Notes: generated by a model from the sequence alone, not told the origin. Positions 26,527 through 36,073 are shown, numbered from the stretch's first letter. The stretch is DNA of 64,000 nt from Pollutibacter soli (GCA_029269725.1 JARJHS010000003.1:402292-466291), one strand, 5' to 3'. Numbers and translations are program-made.

Positions 26527-27549
26527 ATGCCTGAACGAGAAAACATAGGTAACCGGACACTGCGGGTTTTTGAAAGAATTCTGATTTTGCTGGTCATACC
26601 AGCCTCTGGTTTTTTTATTCCTTTGGTTTTTGGTTTATTTTCTGAACAACCTTCAAAAATCGAGTCTGCTCTTTACCTCTCGACTATTATCTTAAGTTAT
26701 ATCGTATGGTTTGGTTGCAGACAGGCTTTTCTCTTTTTGCGGTTCTCTCCCAAAATTCAATTGAGCTATCAGCGGTACATTGTTTTTTATTCCCTTTTCC
26801 TGGTAAACTACAGCTATTTTATCGTACTGCTTTATTTCAATATGCTCAATAAGTTTGTACCGGTCCAGGGTCGCTTTCATCTGATTGCCGCGCTAACTAC
26901 CGTGATTACAATTCTAATTTCGGCAGTCTATGAAATCATCTTACTCATAGATGAAAAACATCGTCAGCAAATCAATTATACTGATCTCGAACGCGCAAAA
27001 ACACTTACCGAACTTAATGCGTTAAAATCACGCATCGAACCGCATTTTCTCTTTAACTCTTTGAATACGCTTCAAAATCTCATCTCTGAAGATCGTGAAC
27101 TCGCGCATCAATTTAATCGCACACTGACAGACATCTACCAGCAGATTCTCACCGTATCCGATAAGAACTACGTCACATTGAATGATGATCTGGCCATGAT
27201 GTATAAATATTACGAGCTGATTTCTATCCGGTTCCCGGAAGCAACGCAGCTCTCTATCGACATCGCCCATTTCGATATGGAGGCAACACTTCCCCCATTA
27301 TCGCTGCAAATACTTTTAGAAAATGCCCTTAAGCACAATCGATTTTCCAAAAAAAATCCACTGCGTATACTGATTGAAATTGACAGGAATTTTATCAGCT
27401 TTTCTAACAACAAGACGAAAAGTCTTCCTGATATTCAACGCTCTCAAAACGGGCTCAGAATTTTATGTGAAAGATTTCAGTTATTGCAGAATAAAAAGAT
27501 TGAAATAATCAACGACCAGGCAATGTTCACAGTGATGTTGCCATTATAA
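26527..27549 (+). CDS. LytS-family sensor histidine kinase
   Basis: ~340 residues from the ATG at 26527 (an in-frame TTG is at 26506). Four membrane helices in the first ~145 residues, then the His_kinase motif SRIEPHFLFNSLNTLQ with the phospho-accepting His, and the N-box LPPLSLQILLENALKHN. The C-terminus IINDQAMFTVMLPL completes the ATPase domain. It is 8 bases before a LytTR regulator, which it should phosphorylate. The signal is unknown. Confidence 0.92.
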   Translation: MPERENIGNRTLRVFERILILLVIPASGFFIPLVFGLFSEQPSKIESALYLSTIILSYIVWFGCRQAFLFLRFSPKIQLSYQRYIVFYSLFLVNYSYFIVLLYFNMLNKFVPVQGRFHLIAALTTVITILISAVYEIILLIDEKHRQQINYTDLERAKTLTELNALKSRIEPHFLFNSLNTLQNLISEDRELAHQFNRTLTDIYQQILTVSDKNYVTLNDDLAMMYKYYELISIRFPEATQLSIDIAHFDMEATLPPLSLQILLENALKHNRFSKKNPLRILIEIDRNFISFSNNKTKSLPDIQRSQNGLRILCERFQLLQNKKIEIINDQAMFTVMLPL

Positions 27550-27557
27550 ATGATGCT

Positions 27558-28313
27558 ATGAAAGTATTGCTGATTGAAGACGAGATTAATAATACGCAAT
27601 GGCTTAAAAAATTGTTGCTCGAAGCGGATCCGCATATCGAAATTCTTGCCGCCCTGGAAACAGTTGAAGATTCGATCGGCTATCTCGAACATGAGCATAA
27701 TGCTGACCTGATTTTTGTGGATATCAAATTATCAGATGGACTATGCTTTGAAATATTTGAGCAGGTGAAAGTAAACCTGCCTATCATTTTCGTTACCGCA
27801 TACGACGAATATGTTATCAATGCATTACAGTATAATTGCATCGACTATTTACTGAAACCTGTGGAACTGGAAAAATTAAAAAGCGCACTTACAAAATTCC
27901 GGGAAACTGAGAACTATTTTATGCATAGAAATTTCCGTGCATTTTTTGATCAGCTAAAATCGGGCAGCCCCAAAAAACTGGTAGTAAAAAGAGGTTTCGA
28001 ATTTCAGACAGTGTCATATTCCGATATCGCTTTCTTTTTTGTTGAACAGAAAATCGTTTTTTGTGTTGATGTCACAGGAAAAAAATATACAACTGAGTGG
28101 GCCAACCTGGCTGATGTATATACACTGATCGATAAAAACCAATTCTTCCGCGCAAACAGAAAATACATCATCAGTGCAGAATTTGTAAAAAGTTTTAAAC
28201 ACATTGATTTCGGAAAAACACTTGTTGAAATGCAGGTTCGGACGCCCGAGGAAATTGTTATCAGCCAGGAGAATTCGCAGGTGTTTCGGAATTGGATCAG
28301 GAATATACATTGA
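27558..28313 (+). CDS. LytTR-family response regulator
   Basis: 251 residues: REC domain 1-120 (acidic IEDE, phospho-acceptor D55 in VDIKLSDG, conserved Thr/Lys in VTAYDEY and LLKPVE) and LytTR DNA-binding domain ~140-250 (LVVKRGFEFQTVSYSDIAFF, FFRANRKYIIS). Partner of the kinase upstream. Targets may include the adjacent convergent SusCD locus; that is inference from position only. Confidence 0.93.
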   Translation: MKVLLIEDEINNTQWLKKLLLEADPHIEILAALETVEDSIGYLEHEHNADLIFVDIKLSDGLCFEIFEQVKVNLPIIFVTAYDEYVINALQYNCIDYLLKPVELEKLKSALTKFRETENYFMHRNFRAFFDQLKSGSPKKLVVKRGFEFQTVSYSDIAFFFVEQKIVFCVDVTGKKYTTEWANLADVYTLIDKNQFFRANRKYIISAEFVKSFKHIDFGKTLVEMQVRTPEEIVISQENSQVFRNWIRNIH

Positions 28314-28325
28314 CGCATTGCGTTG

Positions 28326-28353
28326 AACGTTCAACGTCGAACGTTTAACGTAC
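28326..28353. repeat. AACGTnn heptad tract, 4 units, covering the 3' end of the accessory lipoprotein gene
   Basis: AACGTTC, AACGTCG, AACGTTT and AACGTAC. The minus-strand stop codon at 28345-28347 and the final Arg codon of the lipoprotein gene lie inside it. Confidence 0.8.
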
Positions 28354-29199
28354 AAGCACATACCTGAAATTCCCAAAATTCCCCAGTGCGCTTGAATGAT
28401 TCAACGTTATATCCAGCGTCTCCTTACAGGAAAAAACAAAATTGTTACTTCCTGTTGTCTGGGCTGAAATATCCGGTGCACCGGGATAACTTCCATACAC
28501 CTGTTTGGCAACGCTAGCAAAACCTGTTACAGGATCGATACTGACTATAAGATCCTTTGCATCTATGGAAAGCGGAAACGGGGTTTTAAGAGTGATTTCA
28601 TTCTCGCCCGGACCTGCAGCCACTTCAATCTTACCACCAACATTTCCGTCCCACTGATCGACAGCGATAGTGAATTCACCAGTCATGTTGTTGGTATAAG
28701 GACAAACGACCGTCGCCGTCCAGTTGAATACACTATTGAAAGCGGGTTGTCCTTCGATATCATCTTCCGTATTCGAGATATCAAATACTCTTCCGTCCGC
28801 GGTAACCATCTGATTGTAAAAAGTATATTGCTGACCTGGCTGAATATCCGTAATTGGAATTCCCAATGCCGCTGCAAGTTCAGCTCCTGTCACAGCGAGT
28901 GTAAAAAGGGAATCTGTCGCAGAAACTTCTTTTACCAACTTCCAATTCGACTCATCAGGATCTGGTCCGCCAGCGACAGCATAAATGTTTACTTTCTGAA
29001 GCTCTGATCCGACCGGCTTAACTTTTATTGCCACTGTTGAGGCCGCAGCATTTGTTGCATCCAGTAACAAATTTTCCGTTTCAACAAGATTCAGATACGA
29101 TCCGATGCTATAACTGGAAACATTCTGGATAAGATCATCCTTGTGGCAGGAAACAGTTATAAATGAGATTGTGCTTAACAGTAATATTATTTTCCGCAT
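28345..29199 (-). CDS. SusCD-associated accessory surface lipoprotein
   Basis: 284 residues. Lipobox TVSC (Cys ~18) followed by HKDD; then two beta-rich domains (about 30-130, and 150-284, the second starting ATVVCPYTNNMTGEF). The family is not named to my knowledge but the position, 12 bases after SusD, is that of an outer-membrane accessory ligand-binding lipoprotein. The last codon and stop lie within a heptad repeat, so the C-terminus may have shifted when the repeat arrived. Confidence 0.8.
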   Translation of the reverse strand: MRKIILLLSTISFITVSCHKDDLIQNVSSYSIGSYLNLVETENLLLDATNAAASTVAIKVKPVGSELQKVNIYAVAGGPDPDESNWKLVKEVSATDSLFTLAVTGAELAAALGIPITDIQPGQQYTFYNQMVTADGRVFDISNTEDDIEGQPAFNSVFNWTATVVCPYTNNMTGEFTIAVDQWDGNVGGKIEVAAGPGENEITLKTPFPLSIDAKDLIVSIDPVTGFASVAKQVYGSYPGAPDISAQTTGSNNFVFSCKETLDITLNHSSALGNFGNFRYVLVR

Positions 29200-29211
29200 G
29201 TGACCGTGTTT

Positions 29212-30870
29212 TTATTTCAGGAAATTATCAGGGTTATTGTCCCAGAATACTTTTTCAGCAACACCTGGTTTTTGTGGTACGTTCTGATTCAGATTGGCTG
29301 ACACTGCAGGATAAAACATAGAACGAACAAATGGACCAGGTGTCGAACTGAGTGTGAGCTGCATGTTATCAGGTTTACCCGTGCGGCGGTAATTATTGTA
29401 CGCATCCGTTCCATTTCCCCAAAGCGCGAGGTACCATTCCGTCATCAGCACATTCAGTTTTCCATCAGCATCTTCCGCATCATATCGACTGAGCACTTTA
29501 GCAACATAGTTATTGATATCCGCCGTGGTAGGCACCCGGTTCTCAGGAATACTCAGCGAAACTTCCGCAGGAAATGCGAGTACGCGGGCGATCGATTTTC
29601 GTACACCTGATTCGAGTAATGCTTTCGGATCACCGGGTGTACCCAGTGTAAGTGCAGCTTCAGCAAGTGCGAAGTCTGTAAAGTTTGCCATCCATAGTGG
29701 AAGTACACCCTGTCCTTTTGCGCCCTGGTTTTGAGCCACGGATGCATTGTTACTGTTGTCAAAAACACCGGCCGCAGGGTACACGCCATAGACTGTGCGC
29801 TTATCCGTATCCTGTGGTATGCCATCATTGTTTCCATGATCACGACCCCAGTAACCAGCAGGGAGAATACAGAACGGCATATCTGCAGGATAGTGGGCAG
29901 GCCTTGGTAACACACTGCATGGCAATTGCTGCGCATCCCAGCCACCTGAGCTGGTACGCTGGCGATACAGGTAATAACGTGTACGCGGATCCGTTAGTCC
30001 TTTTTCCTGGGTAAGGAGATACATAAAATAAGTGCCTACATACAAACCGCCGAGAGTACCGGCATTGTTATAGGTATCAATATATTTCGGGTGACGGCTT
30101 ATCGGGTTTTCCTGTACAGTACTGAAGCGAAAAACAAATTCCTCTGACACATTATCGATCAGATCGTTTTCCGCAATCAGGTTTTCAATTACTGATTTTG
30201 ATTGTTCAGTAGTCACGAGCCTGGTGGTTAGAAAGGCTCTTAGTTTTAGTGTTTTAGCAAGAGTTAGCCAACGGCTACGATTTCCGGAATAGAAAAGATC
30301 ATTGGTTGGAGCAGCCGACGGTGCCCTCTGCAGATAAAGAATCGCGCTGTCAAGATAAGCTACAGAACCGGCGTACACTTCAGCACCACTGTCCTTGTGC
30401 GGATTGGTATTCTCGTTGCCTCGATTGGCCTCCGAAAAAGGTATATCTCCAAAATAATCAACCAATGTCATAAAAGTATATGCATTCAGCACATAAGCCA
30501 TCGCAACATGTGTGGTCAGATTCTTCTCCTTCGCGATTGGCAACAACGCATCATTATGCTTGATAATATTTGTATATGCAGCGATCCATGAGAGATTGAA
30601 ATTTTCCGGAGTATATGCATTCGTATATAGCGGACCAAACATGGTTTCCATCCTCACAAGCTGCGCTCCAAAATCAAGCAAAGGGAACGTAGATGTGGCC
30701 AGGAATTCACTCAGGCCTACCTGGGCATGATTAAGATACAGATCAACGTTTGCATTTTCCGGCGAGGCACTGCTCGGATCATTCCGGTAACTTTCATACC
30801 TGTCTTTTATGCTGCAGGAAAAAAATATTATGAGGAATGATAGAATATATCCTGATCGTTTTAATTTCAT
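29212..30870 (-). CDS. SusD/RagB-family outer membrane lipoprotein
   Basis: 552 residues. Lipobox FFSC (Cys ~19). The alpha-helical SusD-like fold is shown by segments such as YTNIIKHNDALL, VAMAYVLNAYTFMTLVDYFGDIPFSEA, the aromatic-rich middle and a C-terminal DAYNNYRRTGKPDN. It forms the lid of a SusC transporter and binds the nutrient on the cell surface. No glycoside hydrolase lies nearby, so the ligand (glycan, peptide or other) is unknown. Confidence 0.93.
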   Translation of the reverse strand: MKLKRSGYILSFLIIFFSCSIKDRYESYRNDPSSASPENANVDLYLNHAQVGLSEFLATSTFPLLDFGAQLVRMETMFGPLYTNAYTPENFNLSWIAAYTNIIKHNDALLPIAKEKNLTTHVAMAYVLNAYTFMTLVDYFGDIPFSEANRGNENTNPHKDSGAEVYAGSVAYLDSAILYLQRAPSAAPTNDLFYSGNRSRWLTLAKTLKLRAFLTTRLVTTEQSKSVIENLIAENDLIDNVSEEFVFRFSTVQENPISRHPKYIDTYNNAGTLGGLYVGTYFMYLLTQEKGLTDPRTRYYLYRQRTSSGGWDAQQLPCSVLPRPAHYPADMPFCILPAGYWGRDHGNNDGIPQDTDKRTVYGVYPAAGVFDNSNNASVAQNQGAKGQGVLPLWMANFTDFALAEAALTLGTPGDPKALLESGVRKSIARVLAFPAEVSLSIPENRVPTTADINNYVAKVLSRYDAEDADGKLNVLMTEWYLALWGNGTDAYNNYRRTGKPDNMQLTLSSTPGPFVRSMFYPAVSANLNQNVPQKPGVAEKVFWDNNPDNFLK

Positions 30871-30888
30871 AAAATAACTTTTCGATTG

Positions 30889-33800
30889 TTAGAAAGTAAC
30901 TCTGATACTACCGCCGAAACGTTTTGAAGATGGTGCTGTCAGCAATTCAATCCCGCGACCATTGGCAACACCCAGGCTCGAAGTTTCAGGATCGAAATTG
31001 GTGTACCTCGGAATATTGGGTACATGATAAAAAAGGTTCTGTCCTGAAAGCGTAAATGATATTCCACCAAAGGGTGTTCTTTCGAGTGTACGTGCCGGTA
31101 AGGAATAAGAAAGTGAAATTTCCCTGAGCCGTATACAGGTTGCATCGTATACTCCATACTCACTGGCGCCACCCTGGAAATTCTCGAAATACATATTGAC
31201 AGGTGTTGTCTGAATAGTATTTATGTTTCCGTTACCATCAGATCCCGGTGCAATGAGAGGAAGATACCTGTCGAAATCAGTATCCTTTGAAAGACCACGA
31301 CCCAGCAATGTATTTATCGTTGTTGAAAAAATATCTCCGCCACGAGTGTAATCCCATTGCATACGAAAACTTATGCCTTTATAAGTAAGTGTGTTGATGG
31401 CAACAAGCCGATAATCCGGATTCGGATCGCCGATTATGCCAGGAACCGGGTCGATGATATACCAACCGTTGTTGTCCACCATCGGCATGTTATTCTTAGG
31501 ATCTCTCGACACTTTACTTCCGAAAAGTAAACCGAGCGGTTTCCCATTCTGCGCAATAGTGGCGAGATCTGCAAAACCATTGGTGATTATGAACTGTACA
31601 TCATCAGGTATATTGTTCACTTTACTCCGATTGAGTGTGAAGTTGGCGTCCAGTTGCCAGGTGAAATTTTTATTTTTAATGATGGTGTATCCTGCAGCAA
31701 TCTCGATCCCTTTGTTAGTTACATCACCTGCGTTGATGGTTGTACTTGTGTATCCTGTGGCAGGATCGAGGTCACGTGCAAAGATCTGATCCTTCGCTTT
31801 CCTGTTGTACAGAGTGATGTCGATCATTCCGCGATTCCTGAACAGTCTCGCTTCCACACCGACTTCAATCTCCTGTAGTAATTCAGGCTTCAGATGGCTG
31901 TTGGGCAATTCATCAGGAATAGAATTGGAATTGATGATGGTACCATCGCGGGTCTGAAAAATACTGCTGTTGATGCTTAAAGCAGAACGCGTATTGTATG
32001 GAAGCGGGAATCTTGCAGAAGTAGAGTACCCCGCTCTGAGTTTCAGGTAGTTCAAAGTTCCGCTACTCGTCCATCCTTCAAATGCGGAAGTAGGAATAAA
32101 TGATACGCTGGCACTTGGATAGAACAGACTGTTGTTTCCCTTTTCAAGCGTAGAGACCCAACTGTTTCTGCCACCTACTGTCATGTACAGGTATTCTTTA
32201 TAACCGACCAGTGCCTGCGCAAAAGCGCCTATGCTTTGCTGTTTGGTAATATAGTCGAGATCAACATCTGCATCACCAAGAATGCTATGACTGATAAAAT
32301 TGCTGTGATCAAACAAACCATACACCAACTGCTGTGTGCTGGATAGTCCGTTTTGTTCGTAGGAGTCTTCTCTTGAATTCACCCCGGCATCAACATTCAA
32401 CTGCCAGTCGTCATTGAACTGATTTACATAATTGATGAGGAAGGTATGATCCCAGATATTATTCATTCCATTCACCGTTCTGTAAAGCCCATTCACAGGA
32501 CCATCGATGCCGCCCTTGTTCTGCGTTGTTTCATGAAACTCATTATACCTGTCGTAACCCAGGCGATAACTGAGATTCAGGCCTTTTAGAAATGGCGCAG
32601 CATATCTCAGCTGCAAATTACCGTACATCCTGTCAACCTTTTGTGACGTAGATGAATTGTGTACTGTCCACAACGGATGCTGAATATCATTGTTACCGCG
32701 ATAATAAACACTGGATTTGTCAACCGGATTTTCATACGGCAGATTCATCATATCGATTGTTCTTGGTGTGTAAACCAGGTCTCCAAAAACAGAGGATCCC
32801 AATACTGCACTGTTACCGTTACTATATCCGGTTGGAGGTGAAGTGAATTTACTGATCACATAATTAAATGTTCCGCTGGCTGTAAGATTGTTGGACAGTT
32901 TTGCATTTCCACCGAGGCCGAAAGTGTATCGTGAAAACTTATTCCCAGGGGTAAAACCCTCATCCTGCAGCTGTCCGAAATTCATATTGTAATTGATGCC
33001 GGACCCATTACCCGCGAGATTTACCGAAGTTGAATTCACAACACCTGTTCTGAAAAAATCTTCCACACTATTATATGGCTTATAATCATAGGTAGCGCCT
33101 ACATACTGTGGAAAGACATTGTTCAATGCAGGCCGGTCATACGGATGTTTGAGTTGTTGTGGAGGATTTGTTATTCTTGCGCCCCAGTTACTGAATGCAA
33201 ACGTGGCAACGTTATCAATACCACCACCCCAGTTGTTCTGATAGTCGGGAAGGTTTGCAGGTTTATTAAAAAACAAAGTTTGATCAACAGTGACTTCCTG
33301 TTTTTTATTGAGCTTCCTTGTTGCACTGTTTTTTGTTGTGATCAAAATAACGCCGTTTCTTCCCTGTTCGCCGAAAAGAGTAGAAGCACTCAGGCCTTTC
33401 AGAACATCGACTCTTTCGATATTGTTTGGATCGAGATCAAGAAAACGACTTGACGTTTGGTTACCATAACGAAAATCAGATTGTGCGTTGGTGCTTCCAT
33501 TAAATGGAACACCATCAACAACAAAAAGCGGCGTTGCTCCCCCTGTGATACTGGAAGCACCTCGTATAATGATATTGGTTCCGCTTCCTGAAAGTCCGCT
33601 AGTCGCGAGTACGTTCACACCAGGCGCTTTTCCATTCAGAATCCTGGCGATATCACCTTCCGGCCTCGACTCGATATCTTTTTTATCGACCGAAGAAACG
33701 GCGTAGCCTAAAGCCTTTCTTTCTCTTCGTATACCCAATGCCGTTACTACAACTTCCGACAGCACTTTTTGTGCAGTACCCAGTGAAATGGACATATTTG

Positions 33801-34050
33801 CTTCTGCGGGAAGCTCCCTGGTTTCATAACCAACGCTGGAGATTACCAGTCGTTTTCCGGCTGTAGTCGTCAATTTAAAAACACCATTGACATCTGTGAC
33901 AGTACCGTTTTGCGTGTCTGCTTCGCGAATGGAAACATTCTGAATAGGATTACCGGTGGAATCAACCACCCTGCCATTGACTTCCAGTTTTTGTGCGTGA
34001 ACCCGGAGTGTAACTGATAATAAAAAAAAGAGCGTAAAAAATTTCCTCAT
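30889..34050 (-). CDS. SusC/RagA TonB-linked outer membrane transporter
   Basis: 1053 residues. Signal peptide to VHAQ (~20), CarboxypepD_reg-like domain (LEVNGRVVDSTGNPIQNVSI), the SusC hallmark ALGIRRERKALGYAVSSV, plug domain (GVNVLATSGLSGSGTNIIIR, VDGVPFNG, NGVILITTK) and a 22-strand barrel ending in GGSIRVTF with the terminal Phe used by the BAM machinery. It imports the SusD-bound ligand using TonB energy. First gene of the susC-susD-lipoprotein operon; the 956-base gap upstream should hold its promoter. Confidence 0.96.
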   Translation of the reverse strand: MRKFFTLFFLLSVTLRVHAQKLEVNGRVVDSTGNPIQNVSIREADTQNGTVTDVNGVFKLTTTAGKRLVISSVGYETRELPAEANMSISLGTAQKVLSEVVVTALGIRRERKALGYAVSSVDKKDIESRPEGDIARILNGKAPGVNVLATSGLSGSGTNIIIRGASSITGGATPLFVVDGVPFNGSTNAQSDFRYGNQTSSRFLDLDPNNIERVDVLKGLSASTLFGEQGRNGVILITTKNSATRKLNKKQEVTVDQTLFFNKPANLPDYQNNWGGGIDNVATFAFSNWGARITNPPQQLKHPYDRPALNNVFPQYVGATYDYKPYNSVEDFFRTGVVNSTSVNLAGNGSGINYNMNFGQLQDEGFTPGNKFSRYTFGLGGNAKLSNNLTASGTFNYVISKFTSPPTGYSNGNSAVLGSSVFGDLVYTPRTIDMMNLPYENPVDKSSVYYRGNNDIQHPLWTVHNSSTSQKVDRMYGNLQLRYAAPFLKGLNLSYRLGYDRYNEFHETTQNKGGIDGPVNGLYRTVNGMNNIWDHTFLINYVNQFNDDWQLNVDAGVNSREDSYEQNGLSSTQQLVYGLFDHSNFISHSILGDADVDLDYITKQQSIGAFAQALVGYKEYLYMTVGGRNSWVSTLEKGNNSLFYPSASVSFIPTSAFEGWTSSGTLNYLKLRAGYSTSARFPLPYNTRSALSINSSIFQTRDGTIINSNSIPDELPNSHLKPELLQEIEVGVEARLFRNRGMIDITLYNRKAKDQIFARDLDPATGYTSTTINAGDVTNKGIEIAAGYTIIKNKNFTWQLDANFTLNRSKVNNIPDDVQFIITNGFADLATIAQNGKPLGLLFGSKVSRDPKNNMPMVDNNGWYIIDPVPGIIGDPNPDYRLVAINTLTYKGISFRMQWDYTRGGDIFSTTINTLLGRGLSKDTDFDRYLPLIAPGSDGNGNINTIQTTPVNMYFENFQGGASEYGVYDATCIRLREISLSYSLPARTLERTPFGGISFTLSGQNLFYHVPNIPRYTNFDPETSSLGVANGRGIELLTAPSSKRFGGSIRVTF

Positions 34051-34382
34051 ACGTTTGGTTTTAGAATGTTACCGGAATTCTATTACCTGCTTGGACAGTC
34101 AATGTTAAAAAAATGATGTTTCAGGTGAAAAGCTATAAACCTGAAGTACCAGAAAGAGTTCCTGAAATACAAAGGCCGGAGGCCGAGATCGGAATGACGA
34201 ATGGAAAAAAGCAAGTAGTGGGTAGTAAGTAGGAGTTAGAACCCGCTGTTGTTGAAAACCTGCGGGTTTGCGAAGTGTTGTTTTCGCATCATTCAAGATT
34301 TATTTTCAAATCAAAGCTTTGAAAACAAGCCTATTTCGAAATCTGACCTGAATTCCTGGTGGGCTAATGCCCGGAACAAAAA

Positions 34383-34424
34383 ATGTTCAAATACCTCCAG
34401 CTAAAACTTGAGGTATTTGAACAT
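34383..34424. repeat. 15-base perfect inverted repeat
   Basis: ATGTTCAAATACCTC (34383-34397) and GAGGTATTTGAACAT (34410-34424), 12-base loop. No T-run follows it on either strand, so it is more likely a protein-binding site or repeat relic than a terminator. Confidence 0.7.
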
Positions 34425-34670
34425 CATCATTGATAACATATGAAAACTCAATTGCCCGAGGCTGAAACAGGGGCACAGAAGATTATAATTCAAATGGGCT
34501 TCAGCCCTTGATTCAGTTAGACGAAAAAAATTGCAAACTGAAAAATAGCTCAATGTGATTTCTCTCAGAATGTCAGAAGCATTTAGCTTTTGCAAAAAAC
34601 CAACTGTCAACTAAAACCTTTCCACTACTTACTACTCACTGCGCTCACCTCTTACCTCTCCCCTGTCTTA

Positions 34671-34734
34671 AAAAGAAAAGTCCCCCTGTAGAAACAAGAG
34701 GACTTTCGCACCGGGTGGTGCACATGAGAAAACT
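34671..34734 (-). ncRNA. Candidate minus-strand leader/small RNA ending in a terminator (element 1)
   Basis: On the minus strand: AGTTTTCTCATGT, a GCACC-ACCC-GGTGC hairpin, then a 13-base stem (AAAGTCC...GGACTTT, inner pairs TCTTGT/ACAGGG, loop TTCT) and TTTTCTTTTT. A near twin with the same order lies at 42694-42760. No known family was recognised. Confidence 0.5.
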
Positions 34735-34953
34735 ATCTTGTTAATGTTTTTTGTACATATTTTGAATTTCCTGAAACATCTGGCAACGCATCAATCCCAT
34801 TACTTTTACTATGTGAAAATAGTATAGTAAACGAACCTTTAATAATTCTATTACTTCAAATACAGTTTTTTTATCCTGAATCAGTGAAAAATACCCTGTT
34901 GAGTCAATAGTATTTTTTACAATGGCTTTTCGGTTATTCCAGCTCGTTAAATG

Positions 34954-34984
34954 AAAAAAGGCCGTCAGTTACAGACGGCCTTTT
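34954..34984 (-). terminator. Rho-independent terminator of the 35.0-35.3 kb gene
   Basis: AAAAGGCCGTC/GACGGCCTTTT with 7-base loop, followed on the minus strand by a T-run; it starts 22 bases past the stop at 35007. Confidence 0.85.
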
Positions 34985-35006
34985 AAAAGGTTCAGCGGTA
35001 TAAGGT

Positions 35007-35345
35007 TTAGAAAATTAGCGACTCATCTCTTTCGTCAACTTTGATGTCGCGGATAAATTCATCATATCCGTCATCGTCGTGATTACTGTATGCACCGTAA
35101 GCATCGATGCTGTATCCCACCAATCCGTCATTTGCCTCTATCAGGTACAATATCGTTGAATCGGAAGGGTCGGATTCGCCTTCAAAGCGATATGTCCTGA
35201 TGATCTTCAGGTCATCAGCGAGGTAAGTTTTTCCGTTGGGAGCCTGAAATCCACCTAAGGTTTTCTTGAACTCGTTGTCCTGACGTTTTATTCTAAGCTT
35301 CTCAAGAACCCCACTCAATGTTGTCATATTTGTTACCCTCTCCAT
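35007..35345 (-). CDS. Conserved hypothetical protein, ~106-112 residues
   Basis: The segment RTYRFEGESDPSDSTILYLI followed by DGLVGYSIDAYGAY is typical of a small Bacteroidota family sometimes mislabelled phosphoribosylpyrophosphate synthetase; none of the PRPP synthetase motifs are present. Two starts are possible (35345, or MTTLSG at residue 7). Acidic (many Asp in the tail) and likely cytoplasmic. Divergent from the next stress-cluster gene. Function unknown. Confidence 0.8.
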   Translation of the reverse strand: MERVTNMTTLSGVLEKLRIKRQDNEFKKTLGGFQAPNGKTYLADDLKIIRTYRFEGESDPSDSTILYLIEANDGLVGYSIDAYGAYSNHDDDGYDEFIRDIKVDERDESLIF

Positions 35346-35422
35346 AGTATTAGTTTTAGATTAGATTTTTAAATGCTTACCATTCTATTTCCAATTTGTA
35401 TGCCGTCCTTTCCATCTGTTTA

Positions 35423-35438
35423 TGGCATAGATTTTCTA
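35423..35438 (+). promoter_or_regulatory. TGGC-type promoter-like box, 35.5 kb gene
   Basis: TGGCAT-N5-TTCTA, ending 39 bases before the ATG at 35477. One of six similar boxes in this cluster; the first half matches the sigma-54 -24 element, the second half is T-rich without the canonical GC. Confidence 0.45.
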
Positions 35439-35476
35439 CACATTATATAAACCATTGCTCATTAAAACATTCAGAT

Positions 35477-36058
35477 ATGAATTTACCAGACACATTACAG
35501 GAACACTTTAGATTTGCGCCTTTGAAGAAAATAGACCCTAATACTCAGGAAGTTATAAAGGATTCAAAACATCCTGATCACGACAGACTCGGGCAGGCTG
35601 CAATACCGGCTGTATTGACGGGATTATATAAATACAGCGAAACAGATGATGGTGCTTCCGAAATTCTACGTGGAAGTTACTCCACAAACTGGGTAGAAAA
35701 ATTGTTCGGCGATCAGTACAATGCTGTTGTAGATCGTGTATCCGCCTATTCCTTCACGCCTGCTGCAGAAGCTGAGAGTGCAATGAACAATATTGCCGTG
35801 AAAGCAGCTGAGCTGTCCAGGGAGCAGGTCGCATCTAAAAGTGATCCTGTACTGGCCATAAAAGAATTTCTTGTTTCTCAGCGTAAAACCATCTTACATT
35901 ATTTGCCTGCAGCAATGCAGTTAGGACAACTTATCGACGATGATACTGTTGATGATCGTACTAATAAAATGGAAGGGCCTATTTCCAGCCTGATGCAAAA
36001 TATTGGTAGTGGATTTTCAAAAACAGATCACGACGAAAAACTCAGTCACCAAAAATAG
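35477..36058 (+). CDS. Hypothetical protein of the stress cluster
   Basis: 193 residues from the ATG at 35477; in-frame codons upstream (to 35396) look non-coding. Soluble, helical and acidic, with no recognised family. Segments GASEILRGSYSTNWVEKLFG and SSLMQNIGSGFSK may be conserved. Begins after a TGGC-type box and ends 50 bases before the convergent NtrC-type regulator, with a shared terminator between them. Probably a stress-response protein by context only. Confidence 0.75.
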   Translation: MNLPDTLQEHFRFAPLKKIDPNTQEVIKDSKHPDHDRLGQAAIPAVLTGLYKYSETDDGASEILRGSYSTNWVEKLFGDQYNAVVDRVSAYSFTPAAEAESAMNNIAVKAAELSREQVASKSDPVLAIKEFLVSQRKTILHYLPAAMQLGQLIDDDTVDDRTNKMEGPISSLMQNIGSGFSKTDHDEKLSHQK

Positions 36059-36073
36059 GGTGGGTTTTGGAAT

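Larger units (their letters stand above)
34051..35006. other. 956-base gap upstream of SusC with several hairpins
   Basis: No firm gene. From left to right: degenerate 7-base repeats (AGTAGTG GGTAGTA AGTAGGA near 34210), a GGGC-TAAT-GCCC hairpin near 34362, a 15-base perfect inverted repeat (34383-34424), GGGCT-TC-AGCCC near 34497, a putative minus-strand small RNA or leader with terminator (34671-34734), a long minus-strand open frame without ATG (34741-34965), and the terminator of the 35.0 kb gene. Confidence 0.6.

Noticed and set aside
34741-34965. 67-codon minus-strand open frame ending ...MYKKH-stop
   Set aside because: No ATG or GTG until the last 19 codons; A/T-rich by chance is as likely.
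35007-35345. Phosphoribosylpyrophosphate synthetase
   Set aside because: The protein is ~110 residues with none of the PRPP synthetase motifs; that label for this family appears to be a misannotation.
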